Positions 16,991-26,201 of a stretch of 40,809 bases of DNA are shown here, one piece after another (positions within the stretch are counted from its first letter, which is position 1; each line of letters begins with the position of its first letter). The notes beneath the pieces were generated by a model. The model did not search any database. It was not told the DNA's origin and saw only the letters and a program-made list of their open reading frames with translations. Both the position numbers and the translations under genes were made by a program. This DNA is from DATKPE01 sp035524335 (GTDB lineage Bacteria; Bacteroidota; Ignavibacteria; UBA10030; SZUA-254). The stretch covers positions 1 through 40,809 of the forward strand of contig DATKPE010000032.1 in NCBI GenBank assembly GCA_035524335.1. Direction: 5' to 3'.

Positions 16991-17809
16991 TTGACGATGG
17001 ATCGACGTCAGCTCGAAAAATACCTTGCGCTGCTGGGCGTTCCGGAGAGCGATCCGGGTCCGGAATCGCTCAGGAAGCTCGTGAGGGCGCATCTCATGAA
17101 CGTTCCGTTCGAAAATGTATCGAAGCTCTTCCGATGGAAAACTTCGGGAATCCGGGGCATCCCCGATTGCGACGAATATCTCCACGGGATCGAACGGTTT
17201 CACTTCGGCGGAACCTGCTATACGAACAATTACTATCTCTTCCTTCTTCTCGCGGCGCTTGGGTACGAGGTGAGGCTCTGCGGCGCCGGCATGAGCAGGC
17301 CCGACGTGCACATCGTGAGCATCGTCGCTCTGGAAGGGAGGGAATACATTGTGGATGCCGGCTATGGCGCGCCGTTCCTTGAGCCGCTTCCGAGGGATCT
17401 CCGTTCCGACCATGAGGTCTCCCTCGGAACGGACAGGTACGTCCTGAGCCCGCAGAATCCCGCCGGACAATCACGCCTCACCCTCTACCGCGACGGAGCT
17501 GTGCGGCACGGCTATCTGGTGAACCCCGCACCGCGGCGCATCGGGGAGTTCGGCCAGGTCATCGCGGATTCCTTCCGGCCCGATGCGACGTTCATGAACG
17601 CCCTTCTGCTGGTAAAATTCGGCATCGATAATTCGGTCGTTCTTCACAACATGATCCTGATCGAGTCGAAAGGTCCTGCATCGGAGAAAACCGCCATCGG
17701 GACGACCGGAGAGCTGGCCGGCGTTATCGAAAGGCGCTTTTCTATCCCCGGGTCAGTCTCCCGCATAGCGCTGGAGGGGGTGTCGTTCGGTCAGGACGCG
17801 TGGAGCTAA
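16991..17809 (+). CDS. Arylamine N-acetyltransferase
   Basis: 272 residues from a TTG start. The NAT catalytic triad is complete: Cys76 in GGTCYTNNYYLF, His107 in PDVHIVSIV and Asp122 in VDAGYGAP. The spacing is that of the family. NATs transfer acetyl from acetyl-CoA to arylamines and hydrazines and detoxify aromatic amines or drugs in the cytosol. GAGGAA lies six bases before TTG 16991; the ATG at 16997 is the alternative and would shorten the protein by two residues. Probably co-transcribed with the isomerase-like gene. The C-terminal part (GEFGQVIADSFRP, VLHNMILIESKG) also fits. Confidence 0.92.
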   Translation: MTMDRRQLEKYLALLGVPESDPGPESLRKLVRAHLMNVPFENVSKLFRWKTSGIRGIPDCDEYLHGIERFHFGGTCYTNNYYLFLLLAALGYEVRLCGAGMSRPDVHIVSIVALEGREYIVDAGYGAPFLEPLPRDLRSDHEVSLGTDRYVLSPQNPAGQSRLTLYRDGAVRHGYLVNPAPRRIGEFGQVIADSFRPDATFMNALLLVKFGIDNSVVLHNMILIESKGPASEKTAIGTTGELAGVIERRFSIPGSVSRIALEGVSFGQDAWS

Positions 17810-17866
17810 GGCACGGAGAATACGTATCGGAGGCGCACAACCTGATTCCTGAGAGGAGGGAATAGT

Positions 17867-19939
17867 ATGAAATCGGTAATGCGGTGTGTTCTGCTTGCTG
17901 CGGTGATATCGTTCGATGCAAGTCTGGCTGTTTCTCAATGGCGTGAATCCAACGGCCCCAGCGACATCAGTTGTTTCGGCGTTTCGGCCGGCGGAAGCGA
18001 TATCTTCGCCGGAACGGTCGGCAACGGAGTTTTTCTTTCGACGGATAACGGCGCCAGCTGGAGATCGATGAACAGCGGGCTTTCCGGCAACACCGTCTAT
18101 GCAGTTGTTTCAGGCGGCGCAAACCTTTTTGCGGGTACGGGAGGTGGCGTCTGTCTGTCGACAGACAATGGTGCAAGCTGGACGGAGAAGAATACCGGTC
18201 TGACCGACCTGAACGTTTATGCGCTGGTCCGAAGCGGAGTAAATCTCATAGCGGGGACCGACGCGGGGGCTTTTCTCTCCTCCGACGACGGATCGAGCTG
18301 GGCGGCGTTGGGGTCCGGTCCGAACGGCTATGTCCGGGCGTTCGCGGCGGGCGGCACAAATCTGTTCGCCGGCACCCTCAGCGGCGGCATCTTTCTCTCC
18401 ACCGACGATGGGATCAGCTGGACCATGCAGGGTACTGGTCTTGCGAATCGTCAGGTCTATACTCTCGCCGTGAGCGGAAGGAATCTTTATGCCGGGACGA
18501 TCGGCGACGGCGTTTTCCTCTCGACCGACGAGGGGAAGACCTGGACGGGGGCAAACAACGGCCTGACAAACGACATTGTGTACTCTCTTTCCGTGAGCGG
18601 CACAAACCTGTTTGCCGGGACCGGAGGCGGAGGTGTTTATCTCTCGTCCGACAGCGGTATTTCCTGGGGTCAGGTGAACAACGGACTTTCGAACGTATGG
18701 GTGCTGTCGCTTTCGACCACCGGAACGGGTCTCTTCGCAGGAACCGTCGGCGGTGGTGTTTTTCGCTCGACCGACAGCGGTGCGAGCTGGCGCGGGATGC
18801 ACAACGTACTGACGAGGTTAAGCATCTGGACACTTGCTTCGGCCGGACCGTCCCTCTTTGCCGGAGTAGGTGCCGGCGTCTACAAATCATCTAACAACGG
18901 AACCGACTGGAGTGCGGTGAATACCGGTCTGCCGGACATTTCCGTATTCGCCCTGTTCGCGAACGGCCCGGAACTCTTCGCCGGTACATATTACGGCGGC
19001 GTGTACCGGTCGACCGATGCCGGAACGAGCTGGACCCCCGCCCAAACCGGAATGGAGAATGAATGGGTCTGGTCGTTTGCTGCGAACGGATCTGATCTCT
19101 TTGCCGGCACCTATTATGACGGCATGTTCAGATCGACCGATGACGGCACGAGCTGGACGGCGCTAAACAATGGCAGGTCGAACAACAATGTGCGGGTGCT
19201 GGTTTTCCTTGGCGCAAATTTGTTTGCCGGATCGATGGGGCAGGGGGTATTTCGTTCGACCGACAGAGGAGCAAGCTGGGCGGAAGCCGATACCGGCCTT
19301 ACAAATAGCAATGTGTCTTCGTTCGCCGCGATCGGCACAGACCTTTTTTCCGGAACATTTGGGGGTGGCGTGTTCAGAACGACCGATAACGGCTTGCACT
19401 GGTCTTCCGCCAGCGCCGGGCTCACGAATGAAATGGTCTCCGCCCTTGTAGCAGATGGAGGGAACCTGTTTGCCGGGACAAGCGGAGGGGTTTTTGTATC
19501 CACGAATGAAGGCACGAGCTGGGCGGCGGTGAACAATGGTCTGACCTATACCGACGTCTATTCTCTTGCCATCCACGGTCCGAATCTTTTCGCCGGAACG
19601 GACGGCGATGGAGTCTGGCGCCGCCCGATATCTGAAATGGTAACCTCCACGGGGCGATCCCGGCCCGGTCTGCCTGCGCATGTTTCGCTGGCGCAGAACT
19701 ATCCGAATCCGTTCAATCCTTCGACAACCATCCCATTTGAGATCCCGGTCCGGTCAAACGTGTCGCTGAAGGTCTATGACGCGCTCGGGAGGGAAGTCGC
19801 GACGCTCATTTCCGGCATGCTTCCACCCGGCAGGTATGCACCGCGGTGGGTTCCGCCCCGCATCTCAAGCGGAGTTTATTTCTATACCCTGCGGGCCGGT
19901 TCGTTCGAGGAGACAAAAAAACTGGTTCTGCTGAAATAA
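17867..19939 (+). CDS. Secreted 14-blade beta-propeller protein with T9SS sorting domain
   Basis: 690 residues with a signal peptide (CVLLAAVISFDASLAVSQ). Residues about 25-590 contain 14 tandem units of about 41 residues. The first 13 carry a sortilin/BNR-like S-x-D-x-G-x-[ST]-W pattern following LFAGT-(x)-GGVF, which would fit two seven-bladed propellers. Residues about 611-690 (NYPNPFNPSTTIPFEI to TKKLVLLK) are a type A T9SS sorting domain, which directs outer-membrane translocation and surface attachment or release. GGAGG precedes the ATG. Probably surface-exposed carbohydrate- or protein-binding; no catalytic motif. A paralogue is at 24099. Adjacent to the Ere/ChaN-fold gene at 20042. 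Confidence 0.93.
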   Translation: MKSVMRCVLLAAVISFDASLAVSQWRESNGPSDISCFGVSAGGSDIFAGTVGNGVFLSTDNGASWRSMNSGLSGNTVYAVVSGGANLFAGTGGGVCLSTDNGASWTEKNTGLTDLNVYALVRSGVNLIAGTDAGAFLSSDDGSSWAALGSGPNGYVRAFAAGGTNLFAGTLSGGIFLSTDDGISWTMQGTGLANRQVYTLAVSGRNLYAGTIGDGVFLSTDEGKTWTGANNGLTNDIVYSLSVSGTNLFAGTGGGGVYLSSDSGISWGQVNNGLSNVWVLSLSTTGTGLFAGTVGGGVFRSTDSGASWRGMHNVLTRLSIWTLASAGPSLFAGVGAGVYKSSNNGTDWSAVNTGLPDISVFALFANGPELFAGTYYGGVYRSTDAGTSWTPAQTGMENEWVWSFAANGSDLFAGTYYDGMFRSTDDGTSWTALNNGRSNNNVRVLVFLGANLFAGSMGQGVFRSTDRGASWAEADTGLTNSNVSSFAAIGTDLFSGTFGGGVFRTTDNGLHWSSASAGLTNEMVSALVADGGNLFAGTSGGVFVSTNEGTSWAAVNNGLTYTDVYSLAIHGPNLFAGTDGDGVWRRPISEMVTSTGRSRPGLPAHVSLAQNYPNPFNPSTTIPFEIPVRSNVSLKVYDALGREVATLISGMLPPGRYAPRWVPPRISSGVYFYTLRAGSFEETKKLVLLK

Positions 19940-20041
19940 ATGTCCATGCAGTGTGCCGGAACGGCAAATGACCCGACCGGGGGCAGTGCCCGTTGACCGG
20001 ATTATCGGCCTTGACGGGAACCAGGTATACGGGGGTGTGAT

Positions 20042-21265
20042 ATGCGGTCATCCGTTCGAACAACAATAAGGTTTGCACTCATCGGATTCGCGGGTTTGCT
20101 TGTTCTGCTGATTGCGCTTAAACTGCTCATTCCCGCCGGAGAGAACGTTCACCCGCCGCTCTCCCGTCTTGATGCGGGGACGAAAACAGCCATGGTCTCA
20201 TATCTGCGCGACGCGGGCCTGAAGCCGGAAGAGTACATCGTATCGAAGTTCAGGATATACGATGTTGTCCTGCTCGGGGAAAACCACCGTGTTCAGCAGG
20301 ATCCTCTGTTTGTCCAGAGGCTGATTCCCGTTCTCTACCGGAATGGAATACGGCTCCTCGGATTCGAATTTGCGAGCCGCGAGGATCAGTCGAGGCTCGA
20401 TCATCTGGTCAACGCCCCGACGTATGACGAATCACTCGCCATCGGTATTCTCCGGAACTTCGAGTGCGGCATCTGGCCGTACAGGGAGTACCTCGATATT
20501 TTCAGGGCGGCCTGGGCGCTGAACGCCCGGCTCCCGCACGACTCCGAACGATTCCGCATTCTGCCGATGACGTCATACATCGACGGTGAAAAACTCAGGT
20601 ATGGAACGGATTCGGAGAGGAAGGAGCAGGAGCGCTGTCTTACATCCGCGGATTCGCTCATTGGAGAAGTTGTGGGGCGTGAGGCGCTGGAGAAGGGAAA
20701 GAAAATCCTCGTTTACTGCGGTTTTCATCACGCATTTTCGCGGTTCAGACAGCCGATGACCGATGACAACGGGGCTGTTTTTTCGGGACGGTATTTTGAG
20801 ACCCGGGGCGGTCAGCGGATATACCACAGGTACCCCGGCAGGGTGATCATGGTAAAGCTCCATTCACCTCACTGGTATCCGGCCTTCAAGGGTTATGGAT
20901 TACCGTTTGGCGGGGTCGTCGACCAGGTCTTTCAGGGTTATCGACAGCCTGTCGGATTCGATATCGCCGGTTCGCCTTTCGCTGGCTTCCGGGATTCAAC
21001 CTCGGTGTATGCGCTGGGCCGCGGCAGTATCTCGTTTTCCGATTTCTGCGACGGGTATATCGTCCTCGACGAGATGAAAAATTTCCGGCCCACGACGGTG
21101 ATCCCGGCCTGGCTCGACGGGGTTTCTTTCTCACAATTCAAAAGGCATTTTTTCAGAGAACTGCCATTCTATGTCATTCACCCCGGAATATTTTTATGGA
21201 TGGTTGACGACAATCCTGTAAAGAATTATCCGCAGCTCGGGCGGGAACTGGAGCAGGAACCGTGA
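20042..21265 (+). CDS. Ere/ChaN-like (Tiki superfamily) membrane-anchored protein
   Basis: 407 residues. A single N-terminal membrane helix (FALIGFAGLLVLLIALKLLI) probably anchors a periplasmic domain. Landmarks of the erythromycin-esterase/ChaN/TraB fold are VVLLGENHR (77-83), GFEFAS (near 108) and YCGFHHAF (225-232), giving a conserved Glu/His set. It is clearly paralogous to the protein at 32968 (shared YVVSKF/YIVSKF, REDQ/SEDQARLD, and GYIVLDE/GYVFLSP segments). Ere-type enzymes open macrolide lactones and ChaN binds haem; substrate here is unknown. It follows the propeller gene by about 100 bases. Confidence 0.75.
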   Translation: MRSSVRTTIRFALIGFAGLLVLLIALKLLIPAGENVHPPLSRLDAGTKTAMVSYLRDAGLKPEEYIVSKFRIYDVVLLGENHRVQQDPLFVQRLIPVLYRNGIRLLGFEFASREDQSRLDHLVNAPTYDESLAIGILRNFECGIWPYREYLDIFRAAWALNARLPHDSERFRILPMTSYIDGEKLRYGTDSERKEQERCLTSADSLIGEVVGREALEKGKKILVYCGFHHAFSRFRQPMTDDNGAVFSGRYFETRGGQRIYHRYPGRVIMVKLHSPHWYPAFKGYGLPFGGVVDQVFQGYRQPVGFDIAGSPFAGFRDSTSVYALGRGSISFSDFCDGYIVLDEMKNFRPTTVIPAWLDGVSFSQFKRHFFRELPFYVIHPGIFLWMVDDNPVKNYPQLGRELEQEP

Positions 21266-21476
21266 CAATCGATCCGGACGGTGCCCTTATCCGGGTGAAA
21301 TATCCTGGCTGACCGGAATGTCCGATGAGCCGGAACTCCCCGGCGTCTTTCCCGGCATTCCCGTTTTCTGCGATCTGTACGGGTTGTTCGGTTTCTATAA
21401 ATATTTTGACGCTGAACGCACGCAGAGTCAAATATCCGATCATACGTGCGTTGCCGGCCGGTATTTACCCGGAATT

Positions 21477-21507
21477 TTTGTTCGTTCGTGTAAGATGTGT
21501 ATCTTCA
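21477..21507 (+). promoter_or_regulatory. Putative promoter of the DUF1761 gene
   Basis: TTTG at 21477-21480, a 19-base spacer and TATCTTCA at 21500-21507. The predicted start near 21514 gives a leader of about 85 bases before the ATG at 21599. Confidence 0.5.
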
Positions 21508-21598
21508 GAAAATGATCCGCGGGTATGCCGGCCCGATGAGAAATGGAAAGATAGTTTCATCAAATCATGCCGAAAAACCATCTGAGGAGTGCGTTGTC

Positions 21599-22003
21599 AT
21601 GGATGTCCACCTGAACTTCCTGGCCGTTGTCGTTGCCGCGGCGGCAAATTATATTCTCGCCACCCTCTGGTATGCCGTCCTGTTCGGGAAAGTGTGGCAG
21701 AAGCTCACCGGCATCACCGGCATGAAGCCGGGGCCGGGAACCATTGTGATGTCGCTCGCCGGCTCGTTCATCATGAGCTATGTTCTCTGGCATTCCATTC
21801 TGTTCGGCAATGCGTACGTGAAAATGAGCGGCCCGGCCGGCGGTCTGATGGGCGGCTTTTTCGGCTGGCTCGGCTATATCGTTCCGGTCACTCTCATGAC
21901 CAAACTGTATGAAAAGAAACCGTGGGGCCTCTGGATGCTGGATAATGCCTTCTGGCTGATTTCCCTCCTTGTCATGGGGGTGATCCTGTCTTCATGGATG
22001 TGA
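21599..22003 (+). CDS. DUF1761 family membrane protein
   Basis: 134 residues with four hydrophobic segments: LNFLAVVVAAAANYILATLWYAVLF type start, IVMSLAGSFIMSYVLWHSIL, GGLMGGFFGWLGYIVPVTLM, and the C-terminal LDNAFWLISLLVMGVILSSW. The order and the W-Y-A...W-L motif fit DUF1761, an inner-membrane family without known function. The ATG at 21599 has GAGGAG before it; a longer frame from 21497 would add a hydrophilic 34-residue lead and is not preferred. The next gene follows within 85 bases. Confidence 0.85.
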   Translation: MDVHLNFLAVVVAAAANYILATLWYAVLFGKVWQKLTGITGMKPGPGTIVMSLAGSFIMSYVLWHSILFGNAYVKMSGPAGGLMGGFFGWLGYIVPVTLMTKLYEKKPWGLWMLDNAFWLISLLVMGVILSSWM

Positions 22004-22087
22004 TTGCCACAGGGACGGAAGGTTTCATCCGCGGAGGTTCCGGTGCGTGATGGTCAGGTGCAAACACAACATCGCGGAGGAGGGGGC

Positions 22088-22552
22088 ATGAAAAATCTCG
22101 TTATTCTCCTGGTCGCGCTGTCCGCTCTGGCGATCTGCTCTCACCGTTCCGTCGCGCAGACGCAGGGCGGAGTCGAGGCGTATACGCTGGTCATCGTGAG
22201 TGCGGACGCCAACGCGCCCGGCGTCAAATTCGACGGCTCGTATGCCTTTTCCGGCACCGATCATCCGATGAAGCTGGTGATGGTGCACGAAACCACGCCG
22301 TTTCAGGTGAAAGTGGCCGGCTCGGATTTCCTCGGCATGTTCCAGCCCCGTACGAAAGGTCCGCTGTTGAAGGTCTCATTGACAAAACTACGCGGCGATG
22401 CCGTTGTGGGGCAATCGACCGGCACCGGCCGGGTGAACATCATCTACGGAAGGAGGGAAATGACCGGGTATGGCTGGCCTGATGGCCGGGGAAACATATC
22501 GGAATTGTCAATCCTGCCGATTTCACACCGGAAACCCGGAACGGGTACATAA
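22088..22552 (+). CDS. Secreted hypothetical protein
   Basis: 154 residues with a signal peptide (NLVILLVALSALAICS, cleavage near SVAQ). The mature part contains AYTLVIVSADANAPGVKFDG and an ATTPFQVKVAGSDFLGMF-like strand-rich domain. No family recognised; beta-rich and probably periplasmic. GGAGG lies close to the ATG. Probably co-transcribed with the DUF1761 gene. Confidence 0.72.
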   Translation: MKNLVILLVALSALAICSHRSVAQTQGGVEAYTLVIVSADANAPGVKFDGSYAFSGTDHPMKLVMVHETTPFQVKVAGSDFLGMFQPRTKGPLLKVSLTKLRGDAVVGQSTGTGRVNIIYGRREMTGYGWPDGRGNISELSILPISHRKPGTGT

Positions 22553-22902
22553 GCTGTCCTATCGTCCGGCCCGAATCTGCGCCGGTCGATCATCCGATCA
22601 ACTGCCGGATTGACTCTCTCCGTCCGGCTCGCTACATTTCAGACGGCGGCGGCATGTTTTTCATACTTCTCCCTTCATCGGGCGAAAATATCTTCCATCA
22701 GGCACTGCCGCCCGAAGAGCTTTCCGATTACACCATCATCCGCGTCAGCGGCAGGTTCTTACCGGTAGTAGTGTCTTGAAAGGAGAGTGCGGCCGCATTT
22801 CCACGCGGAATTTTTGCGATTGAAACTTTTGTCATTGGAAGTTTGTTTTGGACATTGGTCATTAATTGTCCATCATTGTCAGTCCGCATCCATGGAGGAT
22901 GT
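22553..22902 (+). other. Intergenic stretch with a promoter and a 41-codon frame
   Basis: These 350 bases hold no recognisable gene. A promoter-like motif at 22610-22640 leads into ATG 22654 of a 41-codon frame ending TGA at 22777-22779 (starts MFFILLPSSGENIF). It has no Shine-Dalgarno site and could be a decayed gene or a very small protein. From about 22800 the sequence is AT-rich with no hairpin-plus-T-run. Confidence 0.35.
22610..22640 (+). promoter_or_regulatory. Putative promoter before the 41-codon frame and lipoprotein
   Basis: TTG at 22610-22612, a 20-base spacer and TACATTTC at 22633-22640. The predicted start near 22647 lies seven bases before the ATG at 22654. Confidence 0.4.
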
Positions 22903-23319
22903 ATGCGAATCATACCTGCGATGTGCGTCGGGATCACTGTCCTCATCGCCTGCAGATCCGAATCCACGGTCGGGCCCGTCCCTTCGGGGGAGTTTCACTA
23001 CAGGGCATACGACACGGGAGGTACGCTGATCAGCACCGGATATTGCACGATCACCTTCACCGATTCTGTCAGCGTCACCGGGAACTGGCATTTTGAAAAA
23101 GTCGACACGCCCCCGAACATCGGGCCGCAGACCGGGGACGGAAAACTGGCCGGCCTGCTCAGCGGCGGCATGCTGTCGGTCAATCTGAATCCCGGCTATG
23201 TCGACAACAACGTTTTCCTCCGGGGCCAGTTCACCGGGACCGCCTACAGCGGCGCCTGGAGCTGGAGCGGCTTTCCCGGGGTCATCAACCGGGGAACCTT
23301 CCGGGCGGTCAAACAGTGA
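22903..23319 (+). CDS. Small lipoprotein
   Basis: 138 residues. MRIIPAMCVGITVLIAC is a lipoprotein signal with Cys17 as the lipidated residue. The mature part is a compact beta-rich domain (GEFHYRAYDTGG, GYCTITFTDSVSVTGNW, GDGKLAGLLSGGMLSVNLNPG, NVFLRGQFTGTAYSGAW), resembling small lipocalin-like or secreted beta-barrel proteins; no firm family. GGAGG lies four bases before the ATG; an upstream in-frame start at 22843 is rejected for lack of a signal. Probably membrane-anchored in the periplasm. Confidence 0.75.
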   Translation: MRIIPAMCVGITVLIACRSESTVGPVPSGEFHYRAYDTGGTLISTGYCTITFTDSVSVTGNWHFEKVDTPPNIGPQTGDGKLAGLLSGGMLSVNLNPGYVDNNVFLRGQFTGTAYSGAWSWSGFPGVINRGTFRAVKQ

Positions 23320-23410
23320 CCGGACGGACCTCCGGGATATCTGAAAAAGTGTATCACATCTGATTCTACCGCGACGCTGAAAAGGACCATCATATCCAAC
23401 GGATGAAGTT

Positions 23411-24058
23411 ATGAGCAGACTGGTTGTGAGGAGTTTTTCGGTTTCCATCGATGGCTTCGGGGCGGGCCCGGGCCAGAACCTGGAACGCCCGCTCGGTATC
23501 GGCGGGATGGCGCTTCACGAGTGGGTATTTCCGACCGCAGCATTTCAGCGGATGCACGGCGCCGGCACCGGCGGAACGACCGGTACGGACAACGAGTATG
23601 CTATGCGCAGCTTCGAGAATATCGGCGCGTGGATTCTCGGACGCAACATGTTCGGCCCGATCCGCGGTCCGTGGCCGGACGACGCGTGGAAAGGGTGGTG
23701 GGGCGATACGCCGCCGTACCACACGCCGGTCTACGTTCTGACCCATCACCGGCGCGAATCGATACCGATGAAGGGGGGAACGACGTTTCATTTCGTCACC
23801 GGCGGCATCGGCGCGGCGCTGGAACTGGCGCGGAATGCCGCAGGAGAACGGGATGTGAGACTCGGCGGCGGGGTCGCCACGATCCGGCAATATCTCCGCG
23901 CCGGGCTCATTGACGAGCTCCATATCGCGATTTCACCCGTCATTCTCGGCTCGGGGGAAAAACTCTTTGCGGATATCGATCTGCTTTCGCTCGGCTACCG
24001 GTGCGTCGAACATACGCCGACCGAAAAGGCCACGCATGTTGTGCTGAAGAAAGACTGA
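23411..24058 (+). CDS. Dihydrofolate reductase/RibD C-terminal family protein
   Basis: 215 residues of the DHFR-like RibD_C fold. The opening strand RLVVRSFSVSIDGFGAG, the NAMEWILGRNMFGP-like segment (ENIGAWILGRNMF), VTGGIGAALELA and the ending GGGVATIRQYLRAGLIDELHIAISPVILG-type motif identify the family, in which members bind NADPH. Members outside folate or riboflavin pathways are common; the substrate is unknown. No Shine-Dalgarno is clear before the ATG. It stands alone between the lipoprotein and the second propeller gene. Confidence 0.87.
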   Translation: MSRLVVRSFSVSIDGFGAGPGQNLERPLGIGGMALHEWVFPTAAFQRMHGAGTGGTTGTDNEYAMRSFENIGAWILGRNMFGPIRGPWPDDAWKGWWGDTPPYHTPVYVLTHHRRESIPMKGGTTFHFVTGGIGAALELARNAAGERDVRLGGGVATIRQYLRAGLIDELHIAISPVILGSGEKLFADIDLLSLGYRCVEHTPTEKATHVVLKKD

Positions 24059-24098
24059 CCGGGCTCTGCGGCGGATTGCGTTTGTACCTGGAGAAAGA

Positions 24099-26159
24099 AT
24101 GAAGTTTCTTTCCATACTGACACTGATCGTGCTGCTGTCTGCGGTTGCGGCGGGCCAGTGGGTTCAGACCGCCGGTCCGTGCGGCGGTGCCGTCTATGCA
24201 CTTGCGTCGGGGGGATCGAGTCTGTTTGCCGGCACCTTCGAGCACGGCGTCTACCGTTCCACCGACCATGGAGGGCATTGGTTTCCGGCGGACAGCGGAT
24301 TCCCGGCAACGTATCTCTCCGTCTGGTCCCTACTCTACAACAATCCGAATCTTTTTGCCGCGACCGACTGGGGTCTTTACCGGTCGACCGATAACGGCGG
24401 CCACTGGGCGGCCTTCGATTCCGGTATGACCGACAGCCCGGGCGGATTCACTCTCTTCGGAACCTCAGTTTTCGCCTCAACGAGCGACGGCGTCTACAGG
24501 TTGTCGGGTGGAAGCAGTGTCTGGGATTCCGTGAATACCGGACTCACCAACCGCGCAATTTACGCAATTTCATCGAACCCGACGACGATTTTTCTTGGGA
24601 CCGCCGGGGGAGGAATCTTCCGCTCCACGAATTCCGGGAACAGCTGGATCCAGGCCGATTCCGGGCTCACCGATCTCACGGTCTACGCGATCGGTTCGTT
24701 CGGTACGACGACCTATGCGGGAACCGGCTCGGGGGTCTTCGCTTCAACCGATAACGGCCGCTCCTGGAGCACGCTGAACACCGGCATGAATGCGACCTAC
24801 TTCACCTCGTTTGCCGGCGCGGGCTCGTACGTTTTTGCCGGCACAGGATCGGGGATGTTCCGGATGATGCCGATCCTGAGCACCTGGGCCCCGGCCGTCA
24901 GCGGTCTTGCCAATCCGTACATCCTCTCCATCGCGCTCGACGGCAGTGCGCTCCTTGCGGGCACGAGCGGCGGAGGCGTTTTTCGTTCGACCGACTACGG
25001 CGCCACCTGGTCGGGTACCAGCACCGGTCTGCCGTACTCGGAAATCTGGACCCTTTCGCAGATCGGTTCGACGCTGTTTGCGGGCACCTATAACGGGGGC
25101 GGAATATTCCGCTCCTCCGACGCCGGCACGACGTGGACTCCCGCCAATGCCGGCATGTCGACTCCCTATATCCGTTTCATCGCACCGGTGAAGAATGCGA
25201 TCATCACCGGAACCCTGTCAGGCATTTTCCGCTCGTCCAACGGAGGAGATTCCTGGACGCCGTCGGGATATACCAACGATGTGCTCTGTTCGCTGACGGT
25301 CGATTCGATGATCTTTGTCGGGACGATGGACAGCGGGACGATCCGGTCGACCGATCAGGGCCTGACCTGGCTGACGGCGAACGCCGGCCTGGAAAACGAG
25401 GAAGTGGATGCCCTCACCGCCGTCGGGGCCACGCTGTTCGCCGGAACACACGACATGGGAGTCTGCCGTTCGACAGATTTCGGCGGCCACTGGGCGCAGG
25501 TAAATAACGGTCTTCTCTACGGTGAGGTCAGAACACTGGCGACATCCGGCAGCATCCTGTTCGCCGGCACCCTGGGCCCCGGATACAACATTCCAAGCAC
25601 TGTCTTCCGCTCCACCGATCTGGGCGATCACTGGAGCACGCAGATCACCGATGGTTCTTATATTTCTTCTGCAGTCATCGGGAAGAACATTGTGGCCGCC
25701 GGCGGGCATATCATCATCTCGAGCGACAGCGGCGCAAGCTGGTCGACCGCCGACTCGGGTCTTATCACCGGTGGATTTTTCTCGCTCGCCGCCGATGGTT
25801 CCAATCTGTACGCCGGAACGGGAATTTTGGGGGTGATCCGGTGTCCGCTTTCGGATCTCATTTCGTCGGTCCACGATCATACCGCCGGGCTCCCCGGTGA
25901 ATTCCGGCTGGAGCAGAATTTTCCGAATCCGTTCAATCCTCTCACAGTCATTTCGTTCACTCTCCCTGCGCGGTCGGCGATCACGCTGAAAATTTATGAT
26001 GCGCTGGGGAAGGAGATCGCAACGCTCGCGTCCGGGGAACTGACGGCGGGAACGTACACGAGGGTGTGGAACCCTGCGGGCGCTGCGAGCGGCGTTTATT
26101 TCTGCCGCCTGCAGGCGGGGAAATTCTTCGCGACAAAAAAGCTGATGCTTCTGAAATAG
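24099..26159 (+). CDS. Second secreted 14-blade beta-propeller protein with T9SS sorting domain
   Basis: 686 residues with a signal peptide (FLSILTLIVLLSAVAAGQ). It has the same design as the protein at 17867: 14 repeats of about 41 residues, most with FRS-TD-GG-x-W or related BNR-like turns, then a sorting domain from about residue 606 (NFPNPFNPLTVISF to TKKLMLLK). The two are paralogues. GGAG precedes the ATG by six bases. The propeller repeats are more diverged here (for example units 3, 6 and 12 lack the standard turn). Likely surface-exposed ligand-binding. An outer-membrane barrel gene follows 42 bases later. Confidence 0.93.
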   Translation: MKFLSILTLIVLLSAVAAGQWVQTAGPCGGAVYALASGGSSLFAGTFEHGVYRSTDHGGHWFPADSGFPATYLSVWSLLYNNPNLFAATDWGLYRSTDNGGHWAAFDSGMTDSPGGFTLFGTSVFASTSDGVYRLSGGSSVWDSVNTGLTNRAIYAISSNPTTIFLGTAGGGIFRSTNSGNSWIQADSGLTDLTVYAIGSFGTTTYAGTGSGVFASTDNGRSWSTLNTGMNATYFTSFAGAGSYVFAGTGSGMFRMMPILSTWAPAVSGLANPYILSIALDGSALLAGTSGGGVFRSTDYGATWSGTSTGLPYSEIWTLSQIGSTLFAGTYNGGGIFRSSDAGTTWTPANAGMSTPYIRFIAPVKNAIITGTLSGIFRSSNGGDSWTPSGYTNDVLCSLTVDSMIFVGTMDSGTIRSTDQGLTWLTANAGLENEEVDALTAVGATLFAGTHDMGVCRSTDFGGHWAQVNNGLLYGEVRTLATSGSILFAGTLGPGYNIPSTVFRSTDLGDHWSTQITDGSYISSAVIGKNIVAAGGHIIISSDSGASWSTADSGLITGGFFSLAADGSNLYAGTGILGVIRCPLSDLISSVHDHTAGLPGEFRLEQNFPNPFNPLTVISFTLPARSAITLKIYDALGKEIATLASGELTAGTYTRVWNPAGAASGVYFCRLQAGKFFATKKLMLLK

Positions 26160-26201
26160 AACTCACCGGCGCGGGTAATTGTATCATGGAAAGGAACAGA
26201 T

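Noticed and set aside
17867..26159. CRISPR-like periodicity
   Set aside because: The repeats are in-frame protein blades with continuous coding and no conserved short repeat/spacer structure.
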